The notes beneath the pieces were generated by a model. The model worked only from the letters and a program-made list of their open reading frames with translations, had not been told where the DNA came from and searched no databases. Shown here in pieces: positions 45,840-57,939 of a DNA stretch of 64,000 bases (its first letter is position 1; each line of letters begins with the position of its first letter). The position numbers and the translations under genes were made by a program. Origin of the DNA: Ehretia macrophylla. Taxonomy: Eukaryota > Streptophyta > Magnoliopsida > Boraginales > Ehretiaceae. Location: NCBI GenBank assembly GCA_037974665.1, contig CM075773.1, forward strand, positions 30,824,853 to 30,888,852, written 5' to 3'.

Positions 45840-48050
45840 GATTCGGTAATAGAAATGTGATGGATTAGGGACCCGAAACTGAATAGAAGAAGAAAAGTGA
45901 CCCGAAATTGATGAAAACATTCGATTTTGGGCTTTGAAAACAGGCGCAGCCTAGCAACCTCGGTGGCCCCGTCATAGAGCTCTAGGAGAGCTTTCCAACG
46001 ATATACTGTGCGCCGCGTAACTCCTTACAGAGTAAAACTTATAGTCACCGTAGCGCCAGATTCCTGGTCACAAGCCCGATGCCCACGGTTTGCTGGCCCA
46101 GCCTCTACGTGAAGTGAAGTTGTCTTGCCCAAGGTGCCGTGGGATTCTGTAATCGAAATGTAATAGATTAAGTTGTCGTCCTTTTCGCGGCTCACGACGT
46201 ACGATCCTGGATGAAAAAATGGCGCAATAGAAGAAAAGTTTCCTGAAACTGATGAAAATATTTGATTTTGGAATCTGAAAATAGGCACAGCCAAGTAGGC
46301 TTGGTGCCCCCGTCATAGAGCTCTCAGAGAGCTTTTCAACAGTGCGCCGCGTAACTCCCTACGGATCAAAAGTTATGGGCACCGGAGCGACAGATACCTG
46401 GTCACAAGCCCCACGCCCTCAGTTTGAGGGCACAGCCTCTACGTGGAGTGAAGTTGTCTTACCCAAGGTGCCATGGGATTTGGTAATAAAAATATGATGG
46501 ATTAGGTTGTCGTCCTTTTTTCGGCTCACGATGTATGACCCGGGACGAAAAAACATCGCAAAAGAGGAAAAGTGCCCCAAAATTGATGAGAACATTCGAT
46601 TTTGTTCATCAAAAATAGGCGCAGCCGAGCAAGCTTGCGGCCCCTGTCGTAGAGCTCATGAAGAGCGTTCCAACAGTATGCCATGCGCTGTGTAACTCCT
46701 TACGGATCAAAAGTTTTGGGCACCGGAGCGACGGATACCTGGTCACAAGCCCCACGCCCTTTGTTTGCGAGCCCAGTCTCTACGTGAAGTAAAGTTGTCT
46801 TGCCCAAGGTACCATGTTATTCGGTAATAGAAATGGGATGGATTAGGTTGTCGTCCTTTTCGCGGCTCACGACATACGATCCGGGATGAAAAAATAGCGC
46901 AAAAGAAGAAAAGTATCCCGAAACTGATGAAAACGTTTGATTTTGGGCTCTGAAAATAGGTGCAGCCAAGCAGGCTTGGTGCCCCCATCGTAGAGCTCTC
47001 GAAGAACTTTCCAGCGGTATGCTGTGCGCCGCGTAACTCCTTACGAATCAAAAGTTATGGGCACCAGAGCGACGGATACCTGGTCACAAGCCCCACGCCC
47101 TCGGTTTGAGGGCACAGCCTCTACGTGAAGTAAAGTTGTCTTGCCCAAGGTGCCGTGGGATTCGGTAATAAAAATGTGATGGATTAGGTTGTCGTCCTTT
47201 TTTCGGCTAACGACGTCCGATCTGTGACGGAAAAACAGCGCAAAAGTCGAAAAGTGTCTCAAAATTGATGAGAACGTTCAATTTTGGGCTCCGAAAATAG
47301 GCGCAGCCGAGCAAGATTGCGGCCCCTGTCGTAGAGCTCTCAGAGAGCTTTCCAATGGTATGTTGTGCGCCACATAACTCCTTACGGATCAAAAGTTATG
47401 GTCATCGGAGCGACGGATACAAGGTCACAAGCCCCACGCCCTTTGTTTGCGGGACCAGCCTCTACGTGAAGTGAAGTTGTCTTGCCCAAGGTGCCGTGGA
47501 ATTCGGTATTAAAAATGTGATGGATTAAGTTGTTGTCCTTTTTGCGGCTCACGAAGTACGATACGGGACGAAAAAATAGCGCAAAAGAAGGAAAGTGTCC
47601 CAAAACTTATGAAAATGTTCAATTTTGGGCTTCAAAAATAGGCGTAGCTGAGCAAGCTTGTAGCCCCCATTGTAGAGCTCATGGAGAGCTTTCCAACTGT
47701 ATGTTGTGCGCCGCGTAACTCCTTACGGATCAAAAGTTATGGGCACCGGAGTGACGGATACCTGGTCACAAGACCCACGCCCTCGGTTTGAGGGCCCAGC
47801 CTCTACATGAATTGAAGCTATCTTGTCTAAGATGTCGTGTTATTCAATAATAGAAATGTGATAGAATAGGTTGTCGTCCTTTTCGCGGCTCACAACGTAC
47901 GATCCTGTACAGAAAAACAACATAAAAGAAGAAAAGTGGCCCGAAAATTATGAAAATGTTCAATTTTGGGCTTCAAAAATAGGCGCATATGAGCAAGCTT
48001 ATTGCCCCCGTCATAGAGCTCGCTGAAATATTTCCAACGGTATGCTGTGC
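45840..48050. repeat. Satellite higher-order block, copy 1
   Basis: This run of monomers starts with a short variant (TTAGGGACCCGAAACTGAAT at about 45865, in which the TCGTCC box and the following CACGACGTACG stretch are missing). It continues with the ATTCTGTAATCGAAATG variant (46143), the ACATCGCAAAAGAGGAAAAG variant (46552) and CTCTACATGAATTGAAG (about 47811). The same series of variants, in the same order, recurs about 12.08 kb to the right. Confidence 0.75.
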
Positions 48051-51000
48051 GCCGTGTAACTCCTTACGGATCAAAAGTTATGGGCACCGGAGCGACGGAG
48101 ACCTGGTCATAAGACCCACGCCCTCGGTTTGAGGGCCCAGCCTCTACATGAATTGAAGCTGTCTTCTCCAAGGTGCCGTGTTATTCGGTAATAGAAATGT
48201 GATAGATTAGGTTGTCGTCTTTTTCACGGCTCACGACGTACGATTCGGGACGAAAAAATTGCACAAAATAAGATATATGTCCCAAAACTTATGAACATGT
48301 CCGATTTTGGGCTCTGAAGACAGGCGCAGCCGAGCAGGCTTGGTGCCCCCGTCGTAGAACTCTTAGAGAGCTTTCCAACGGTATGTTGTACTACACGTAA
48401 CTCCTTACGGATCAAAAGTTATGGGCACCAGAGCAACGAATACCTAGTCACAAGCCCTACGCCCTCGGTTTGCGGGCCCAGCCTCTATGTGAAGTGAAGT
48501 TGTCTTGCCCAAGGTGCCGTGGGATTTGGTAATAGAAATGTGATGGATTAGCTTGCCACCCTTAGCGTGGCTCATGACGCACGATCCGGGATGAAAAAAT
48601 CGTGCAAAAGAAGAAAAGTATCTCAAAATCGATGAAAATATTTGATTTTAGGCTCCGAAAAGAGGCGCAGCCGAGCAAACTCGGTGCTCCCACCGTAGAG
48701 CTCACGTAGAGCTTTCCAACGGTATGCTGTGCGCAGCATAACACTTTACGGATTAAAAGTTATAGGCACCGGAGCAACGGATACCTGGTCACATGCCCCA
48801 TGCCCTTGGTTTGCGGGCCCAGCCTCTACGTGAAGTGAAGTTTTCTTGCCCAAGGTGCCTTGTGATTCGATAAAAGAAGTGTGATGGATTAGGTTGTCGT
48901 CCTTTTCGCTGCTCGTGACGTACGATCCGGGACGAAAAAACATTGCAAAACAAGAAAAATCTCCCGAAATTAATGAAAACATTCGATTTAGGGCTCCCAA
49001 AATAGGCGCAGCTGAGCGGGCTTGGTGCCCCAAGTCGTAGAGCTCACGGAGAGCTTTGCAAAGGTATGTTATGCGCTGTGTAACTCCTTACGGATCAAAA
49101 GTTATAGGCAACGGAGTGACGGATACCTAGTCACAAGCCCCACGCCTTCGGTTTGCGGGCCCAGCCTCTACGTGAAGTGAAGTTTTCTTGCCCAAGGTGC
49201 AGTGGGATTCGGTAATAAAAATGTGATAGATTAGGTTGTAGTCATTTTCGCGGCTCACGACGTACGATCCGGGACAGAAAACTACGCAAAAGAAAAAAAG
49301 TGTCTCAAAATTGATGAAAATATTCGATTTTGGCCTCCAAAAATAGGTGCAGTCGATCAGGCTTGCCACCTCGTCGTAGAGCTCTCGGAGAGCTTTAAAA
49401 CGGTATGCTGTTCGCCGCGTAACTCCTTACGGATCAAAAGTTATGGGCACCGGAGCGACGGATACCTGGTTACAAGCCCCACGCCCACGGTTTGAGGGCC
49501 CAGCCTCTACATGAAGTGAAGTTGTCTTTCCCAAGGTGCCATGGGATTCAGTAATAAAAATGTGATGGATTAGGACGTTGTCCTTTTCATGGCTCACGAC
49601 ATACGAATCGGGACGAAAAAACAGCGCAAAAGAAGAAAAGTGTCCCAAAACTGATGCGAACGTTAGATTTTGGCCTCGAAAAGTAGGCTCAGCCAAGTAG
49701 GCTTGGTGCCCCCATCGTAGAGCTCCCGGAGAGCTTTCCAACAGTATGCTGTGAGCTGCGTAACTCCTTACAGATCAAAAGTTATAGGAACCGAAGCGAC
49801 GGATACCTGGTCACAAGCCCCACGCCCTCGGTTTAAGGGCCCAGCCTCTATGTGAAGTGAAGTTTTCTTGCCTAAGGTGCCGTGGGGTTCGGTAATAGAA
49901 ATGTGATGGATTAGGTTGTCGTCCTTTTCGTGGCTCATGACGTACGATCCGGGACGGAAAAATAGCGCAAAAGTAGAAAAGTGTCCCGAAACTGATGAAA
50001 ACATTTGATTTTGTGCTTCGAAAATAAGTGCAGCCAAGCAGGCTTGGTTCCACAGTCGTAAAGCTCTCAGAGAGCTTTCCAACGGTATGTTGTGCGCTGC
50101 GTAACTCCTTACGGATTAAAAGTTATGGCTACCGAAGCGACGAATACCTGGTCACAAGCCCCGCCCTCGGTTCGAGGGCCCAGCCTCTATGTGAAGTGAA
50201 GCTGTCTTGCCCAAGTTGTCATGGGATTCGGTAATAAAAATGTGATGGATTAGGCCGTTGTCTTTTTCACGGCTCACGACATACGAACCGGGACGGAAAA
50301 ACAGCGCAAAAGAAGAAAAGTGTCCTAAAACTGAAGAGAACGTTAGATTTTGGGCTCGAAAAGTAGGTGCAGCCAAGTAGGCTTGGTGCGCCCATCGTAG
50401 AGCTCTTGGAGAACTTTCCAACAGTATACTGTGCGCCGCGTAACTTCTTACGGATCAAAAGTTATGGGCACCAGAGCGACGGATACCTAGTCATAAGCCC
50501 CACGCCTTCGGTTTGAGGGCCCAACCTCTACGTGAAGTGAAGTTGTCTTGCCCAAGGTGCTGTGGGATTCGGTAATAGAAATGTGAAGGATTAGGTTGTC
50601 GTCCTTTTCGCGGCTCACGACGTACGATCCGGGACGGAAAAATAGTACAAAAGAAGAAAAGTGTCACAAAATGGATAAAAAAGTTCGATTTTGGGCTCCG
50701 AAAATAGGCGCAGCCGAGCAGGCTTGCTGACCCATCATAGAGCTCTCAGAGAGCTTTCCAACGATATGACGTGCGCCGTGTAAATGCTTACGGATCAAAA
50801 GTTATGGGCACCGTAGCGACAGATACCTGGTCACAAGCCTCACGCCCTCGGTTTGAGGGCCCAGCCTCTACGTGAAGTGAAGCTGTCTTGCCCAAGGTGC
50901 CGTGGGATTCGGTAATAAAAATGTGATGGATTAGGCCATTGTCTTTTTTGCGGCTCACGACATACTAACCGGGACGAAAAAACAGCGCAAAAGAAGAAAA

Positions 51001-51479
51001 GTGTCCCAAAACTGATAAGAATGTTAGATTTTGGGCTCGAAAAGTAGGTGTAGCCAAGTAGGCTTGGTGCGCGCATCGTAGAGCTTTTGGAGAACTTTCC
51101 AACAGTATGTTGTGCACCGCAGTAACTCCTTACGGATCAAAAGTTGTGGGCACCGGAGCGACGGATACTTGGTCACAATCCCCACGCCTTCGGATTGAGA
51201 GCCCAGCCTCTACGTGAAGTGAAGTTGTCTTGCCCAAGGTGCCATGGGATTAGTAATAAGAATATGATGGATTAGGTTGTCATCCTTTTCGCGACTCACG
51301 ACGTACGATCCGGGACAAAAAAATAGCACAAAATAAGAAAAGTGTCCCAAAACTGATGAAAATATTCGATTTTCAGCTCCCAAAATAGGCGCAGCCAAGC
51401 AGGCTTGCTGCCCCCATCGTAGAGCTCTGAGACAGCTTTCCAACGGTATATTGTGCGCTGCATAACGCCTTACGGATCA

Positions 51480-53170
51480 AAAGTGAAGGGCACCGGAGCG
51501 ACGGATACCTGGTCACAAGCCCCACGCCCTCGGTTTGAGGGCACAGCCTCTACGTGAAGTGAAGTTGTCTTTCCCAAGGTACCATGGGATTTAGTAAGAA
51601 AAATGTGATGGATTAGGTTGTCGTCCTTTTTCCTGCTCACGACGTACGATCCAGGACAGAAAAAAAAGCGCAAAAGAGGAAAAGTGTCCCAAAATTGATG
51701 AGAACGTTCGATTTTGGGCTGCGAAAATAGGCGCAGCCGAGCAAGGTTGCGGCCCCTGTCGTAGAGTTCTCGAAGAGCGTTCCAACGGTATGCTATGCGC
51801 CGCGTAACTCCTTACGGATCAAAAGGTATGGGCATCGGAGCAACGGATACTTGGTTAATAGCCCCACGTCCTTTGTTTGCGGGTCCAGCCTCTATGTGAA
51901 GTGAAGTTGTCTTGCGCAAGGTGCCATGGGATTTAGTAATAGAAATGTGATGGATTAGGATGTCATCCTTTTCACGACTCACGACATACGATCCGGGATG
52001 GAAAAACTGCGTAAAAGAAGAAAAGTGTCCTAAAACTAATGAAAATGTTCGATTTTGGGCTTCAAAAAATAGGCGCAGCTAAGCAAGCTTGCTGCCCCCG
52101 TCGTAGAGCTCGCAGAGAGCTTTCGAACGGTATGTTATGCGCCGCGTAACTCCTTACGAATTAAAAGTTATAGGCACCAGAGCGACGGATACCTAGTCAC
52201 AAGACGCACGCCCTCGGTTTGATGGCCCAGCCTCTACATGAAGTGAAATTGTCTTGTCCAAGGTACCGTGTGATTCGGTAATAGAAATGTGATAGATTAG
52301 GTTGTCGTCCTTTTCGCGGCTCACGACGTACGATCCGGGATGAAAAAACTGCGAAAAAGAAGATAAGTGTCTAGAAACTAATGAAAATGTTCGATTTTGG
52401 GCTCTGAAAACATGCGCAGCCGAGCAGGATTGGTGCCCCCGTCGTAGCGCTCTCGGTGAGTTTTCCAACTTTCTGTTGTGTGTCGCGTAACTCCTTATAG
52501 ATGAAAAGTTATGGGCAGCGGAGCAACGAATACCTCATCAAAAACCCCACGCTTTCTGTTTGCGTCCCTAGCCACTACGTGAATTGAAGTTGTCTTTCAT
52601 AAGGTGACGTGGGATTCAGTAATAGAAAAGTGATGGATTAGCTTGTTGTCCTTTTTGCGGCTGCGATGTACAATCCGGGACGGAAAAAAAGCGTAAAAGA
52701 AGAAAAGTGTCCCAAAATTGATGAAAACACTCAATTTTGGGCTCTGAAAAAAGGCGCAACTGAGCAAGCTTGGTACACCATTGTAGAACTCACGGAGAGC
52801 TTTCCAACAATATGATGTGCGCTGTGTAACTCCTTACGGATCAAAAGTTATGGGCACTGGAACGACGGATACCTGGTTACAAGCTCCACGCCCTCTGTTT
52901 GCTGGCCCAGCCTCTACGTGAAGTAAAGTTGCCTTGCCCAAGGTGCCGTGTGATTTGATAATAGAAATGTGATGGATTAGGTTATCAACCTTTTCGCGGC
53001 TCACGACGTACGATCCGGGATGAAAAAATAGCGTAAAACAAGACAAGTATCCCGAAATTAATGACAACATTCGATTTAGGGCTCCGAAAGTAGGCGCAGC
53101 CGAGCGGGCTAGGTGCCCCAGTCATAGAGCTCACAGAGAGCTTTCCAACGGTATGTTGTGCACTGCGTAA
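51480..53170. repeat. Satellite higher-order block, related copy
   Basis: Variants in order are CAAAAGAGGAAAAGTG with GATGAGAACG (about 51670), a CTTTGTTTGCGGG monomer (51872), CTCTACATGAAG (about 52230) and GAAGATAAGTGTCTAGAAAC (about 52359), followed by ACTCCTTATAGATGAAAAG (about 52490). The same order is seen at about 59.3-60.2 kb, an offset near 7.6 kb. Confidence 0.65.
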
Positions 53171-53289
53171 CTCTTTAAAGATCAAAAGTTATAGGCATCG
53201 GAGCGACGGATACCTGGTCACAAGCCCCACGCCCTCGTTTTGTGGGCCCAGCCTTTACGTGAAGTGAAGTTGTCTTGCCCAAGGTGCCA

Positions 53290-53388
53290 TGGGAAATAAG
53301 TACCGCCGAGCAGGCTTGCTTCCCCGTTGTAGAGCTCTCGGAGAGCTTTAAAACGGTATGTTGTGCGCCGCGTAACTCCTTACGGATC
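53290..53388. repeat. Truncated satellite monomer
   Basis: The distance between CAAAAGTTAT landmarks drops to about 207 bp here. Sequence jumps from GGTGCCATGGGA to AATAAGTACCGCCGAGCAGG, losing the GTAATAGAAATG to GGGCTCCG part of one monomer. It marks an unequal exchange or deletion. Confidence 0.8.
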
Positions 53389-56300
53389 AAAAGTTATGGG
53401 CACCGGAGCGACGGATACCTGGTCATAAGCCCCACGCCCTCGGTTTGAGGGCCCAGCCTCTACGTGAAGTGCTGTTGTCTTGCCCAAGGTACCATGGGAT
53501 TCGGTAATAAAAATGTGATGGATTTGGCAATCGTCCTTTTCGCGGCTCACGACATACGAACCAGGTCGGAAAAACAGCGCAAAAGTAGAAAATGTCCCAA
53601 AACTGATGAGAACATTAGATTTTGGGCTCGGAAAGTGGGTGCAGCCAAGTGGGCTTGGTTCCCCCATCCTAGAGCTCTCGGAGAGCTTTCCAACAATATG
53701 TTGTGCGCCGCGTAACTCCTTACAGATCAAAAGTTATAGGTACCAAAGCAACGAATACATGGTCACAAGCCCCACGCCCTCGGTTTGAGGGCCTAGCCTC
53801 TATGTGAAGTGGAGTTTTCTTGCCCAAGGTGCCAATGGATTCATTTATAAAAATGTGATAGATTAGGTCGTCGTCTTTTTTGCGGCTCACGACTTACGAA
53901 CCGGGACGAAAAAACAGCGCAATAGAAGAAAAGTGTCCCAAAACTAATGAAAATGTTTGATTTTGGTCTTAGAAAATAAATGCAGCCGACCAGGCTTGCT
54001 GTGCCATCGTAAAACTCTCGGAGAACTTTCAAACGGTATGTTGCACACCGCGTAACTCCTTACGGATCAAAAGTTATGGGCACCGGAGCGACAGATACCT
54101 GGTCACAAGCCCCACGCCCTCGGTTTGAGGGCCCAGCCTCTACGTGAAGTGAAGTTTTCTTGCCCAAGGTGCTGTGGGATTCGGTAATAAAAATGTGATG
54201 GATTAGGTTGTCGTCCTTTTCGCAGCTCACGGCATACGAACCGGGATGAAAAAACTGTGCAAAAGAAGAAAAGTGGCCCAAAACTGATAAGAACGTTAGA
54301 TTTTGGGCTTGGAAAGTAGGTGCAGCCAAGTAGGCTTGGTGCGCCCATCGTAGAGCTCTTGGAGAACTTTCCAACAGTATGCTGTGCGCCGCGTAAATCC
54401 TTACGGATCAAAAGTTATTGGCACCAGAGCGACGTATACCTAGTCACAAGCCCTACGCCCTCTGTTTGCGGGCCTAGCCTCTACGTGAAGTGAAGTTGTC
54501 TTGCCTAAGGTGCCATGTGATTTGGTAATAGAAATGTGATGGATTAGGTTGTCGTCCTTTTCGCGGCTCACGACGTACGATCCGGGACGGAAAAAGAGCG
54601 CAAAAGAATAAAAGTATCCAGAAACTGATGAAAACGTTTGATTTTGGGCTCCGAAAATAGGCTCAGCCGAGCAGGCTTGCTGCCCGTGTCGTAGAGCTCT
54701 CTGAGAGGTTTCCAACGGTATGCTGTGTGATGTGTAACTCCGTACGGATCAAAAGTTATGGGCACCGGAGCGACGGAGACCTGGTTCTAAGCCCTACGCC
54801 CTTGGTTTACGGGACCAGCCTCTACGTCAAGCGAAGTTGTCTTGCCCAAGGTGGCGTGGGATTTGGTAATAGAAATGTGATGAATTAGGTTGTCATCCTT
54901 TTCGCGGCTCACGACATACGAACCGGGACGGAAAAACAGCGCAAAAGAAGAAAAGTGTCCTAAAACTGATGAGAACGTTAGATTTTGGGCTCAGAAAGTA
55001 GGTGCAGCCAAGTAGGCATGGTGCCCCTTTCGTAGATCTCTCGGAGAGCTTTCCAACAGTATGTAGTAAGCCGCGTAACTCCTTACGGATCAAAGTTATG
55101 GGTAGCGGAGCGACGGATACCTGGGCACAAGCCCCACGCCCTCGGTTTGAGGGCCCAGCCTCTACGTGGAGTGAAGTTGTCTTGAGCAAGGTGCCGTGGG
55201 ATTTGGTAATAAGAATGTGATGGATTAGGTTGTCGTCCTTTTCGCGGCCCACGACGTCCGATCCGGGATGAAAAAATAGCGCAAAAAAAGAAAAGTGTCC
55301 CAAAACTGATGAAAACGTTCGATTTTAGGCACCAAAAATAGGCACAGCCGAGTAGTCTTGCTGCCCGCGTCGTAGAGCTCTCGGAGAGCTTTCCAACGGT
55401 ATACTATGCACCGCGTAACTCCTTATGGATCAAAAGTTATAGTCACCGGAGCGACGGATATCTAATCACAAGCCCCATACCCTCGGTTTGCGGGCCCAGC
55501 CTCTAAGTGAAGTGAAGTTGTCTTGCCCAAGACGCCATGGGATTCAATAATATAAATGTGATACATTAGGTTGTCGTCTTTTTTGCGGCTCACGACGTAC
55601 GAGCCGGGACAGAAAAACAGCGCAAAAGAAGAAAAGTGTCCCAAAATTGATGAAAATGTTTATTTTGGATCCCAAAAATAGGTGCAGCCAAGCAGGCTTG
55701 GTGCCCCCGTCGTAAAGCTCTTGGAGTACCTTCCAATGGTATGTTGTGTGCCGCGTACCTCCTTACGGATCAAAAGTTGTGGGCACCAGAGCGACGGATT
55801 CCTGGTCAAAAGCCCCACGCACTCGGTTTGAGGGCCCAGCCTCTATGTGAAATGAAGTTGTCTTGCCCAATATACCGTGGGATTCGTTAATAAAAATGTG
55901 ATGGATTAGGTTGTCGTCCTTTTTGCGGCTCACGATGTACGATCCGGGATGAAAAAATAGCGCAAAAGAAGAAAAGTGTCCCAAAACTGATGAAAATATT
56001 CAATTTTGGGCTCCGAAAATAGGCGCAGCTGAGTAGGCTTCCAGCCCCGGTCGTAGAGCTCTCGGAGAGCATTCCAACAGTATATTGTACGCCGCGTAAC
56101 TCCTTACTGATCAAAAGTTATGGGCACCGGAGCGACGGATACCGAATCACAAGCCCCACGCCCCCGGTTTACGGACTTAGCCTCTACGTGAAGAGAAGTA
56201 TTCTTGCCCAAGGTGCCGTGTGAATCGGTAATAAAAATTTGATGGATTAGGTTGTCGTTCTTTTTGCTGCTCACGACGTACGATCCGGGACAAAATAATA

Positions 56301-57939
56301 GCGCAAAAGAAGCAAAGTTTTCCAAAACTTATGAAAATGTTCGATTTTGGGCTTTGAAAACAAGCGCAACCGAGCAGGCTAGGTGCCCCCATCATAGAGC
56401 TCTCGGAGAGCTTTCCAACAGTATGCTGTGCGCCACGTAACTCCTTACGGATCAAAAGTTATAGGCATCGAAGCGACGAATACCTAGTCACGAGCCCTAC
56501 GCCCTCGGTTTGAGGGCCCAGCCTCTGTGTGAAGTGAAGTTTTCTTGCCCACGGTGCCATGGGATTCGGTAATAAAAATGTGATGGATTAGGCTGTCGTC
56601 TTTTTCGCTGCTCACGACTTATGAACCGGGACCCAAAAATAGCACAAAAAAAGAAAAGTGTCCCAAAATTGATGAAAATGTTCGATATTGGGCTATGAAA
56701 ATAGGCCCAGCCAAGCAGACTTGCTACCCCCATCGTAGAGCTCTCAAAAAGCTTTCCAACGGTATGCTGTGCACCGCGTAATTCCTTAAAGATCAAAAGT
56801 TATTGGCACCGGAGCGACGGATACCTGGTCACAAGCCCCATGCCCTCGGTTTGAGGGCCCAGCCTTTACGTGAAGTGAAGTTGTCTTGCCTAAGGTGCCG
56901 TGGGATTTGGTAACAAAAAAGTGATGGATTAGGTTGTCATTCCTTTCGCGGCACACGACGTACGATCCGGGATGGAAAAACAGCGCAAAAGAAAAAAAGT
57001 GTCCCAAAATTGATGAAAATATGCAATTTTAGGCTCCAAAAATAGGCACAGCCGAGCAGGCTTACTGCTCCTGTCGTAGATCTCTCAGAGAACTTTCCAG
57101 CGGTATGCTGTGCGCCGCGTAACTCCTTAAGATCAAAAGTTATGGGCACCGGAGCGACGGATACCTAGTCACCAGCCCCACGCCCTCGGTTTGAGGGCCC
57201 AGCCTCTACGTGAAGTAAAGTTGTTATACCCAAGGTACTGTGGGATTCGATAATAAAAAAGTGATGGATTAGGTTGTCGTCCTTTTTGAGGCACACGACG
57301 TACGATCCGGGATGGAAAGCATCGCAAAAGAAGAAAAGTGTCCCAAAACTGATGAAAATGTTCGATTTTGGGATCTCAAAATCGGCGCAGCCGAGCAGGC
57401 TTGCTGCCCCAGTCTTAGAGCTCTCTGAGAGCTTTCCAACGGTATGTTGTGCGCCGCGTAACTCTTTACGGATCAAAAGTTATGCACACCGGAGCGACGG
57501 ATACCTGGTCACAAGCCCCATGCCCTCGGTTTGAGGGCCCAGCCTCTTCGTGAAGTAAAGTTGTCTTGCCCAAAGTGTTGTGCGATTCAGTAATAAAAAT
57601 GTGATGGATTAGGTTGTTATCCTTTTCGCGGCTCACGACGTACGATCTGGACGAAAAAATAGCGCAAAAGAAGAAAAGTGTCACAAAACTTACGAAAAAG
57701 TTCTATTTTGGGCTCCAAAAACTGGGGTAGCTGAGTAGGATAGGTGCCCCCATCGTAGAGTTCTCAGAAAGCTTTCCAACAATATGCTATGCGCAGCGTA
57801 ACTCCTTACGGATCAAAAGTTATGGGCACCGGAGCAACGGATACCTAGTCGCAAGCCTCACGCCCTCAATTTGCTGTCCCAGCCTCTACGTGAAGTGAAG
57901 TTGTCTTGCTCAAGGTGCCTTGTGATTCGGTAATAGAAA

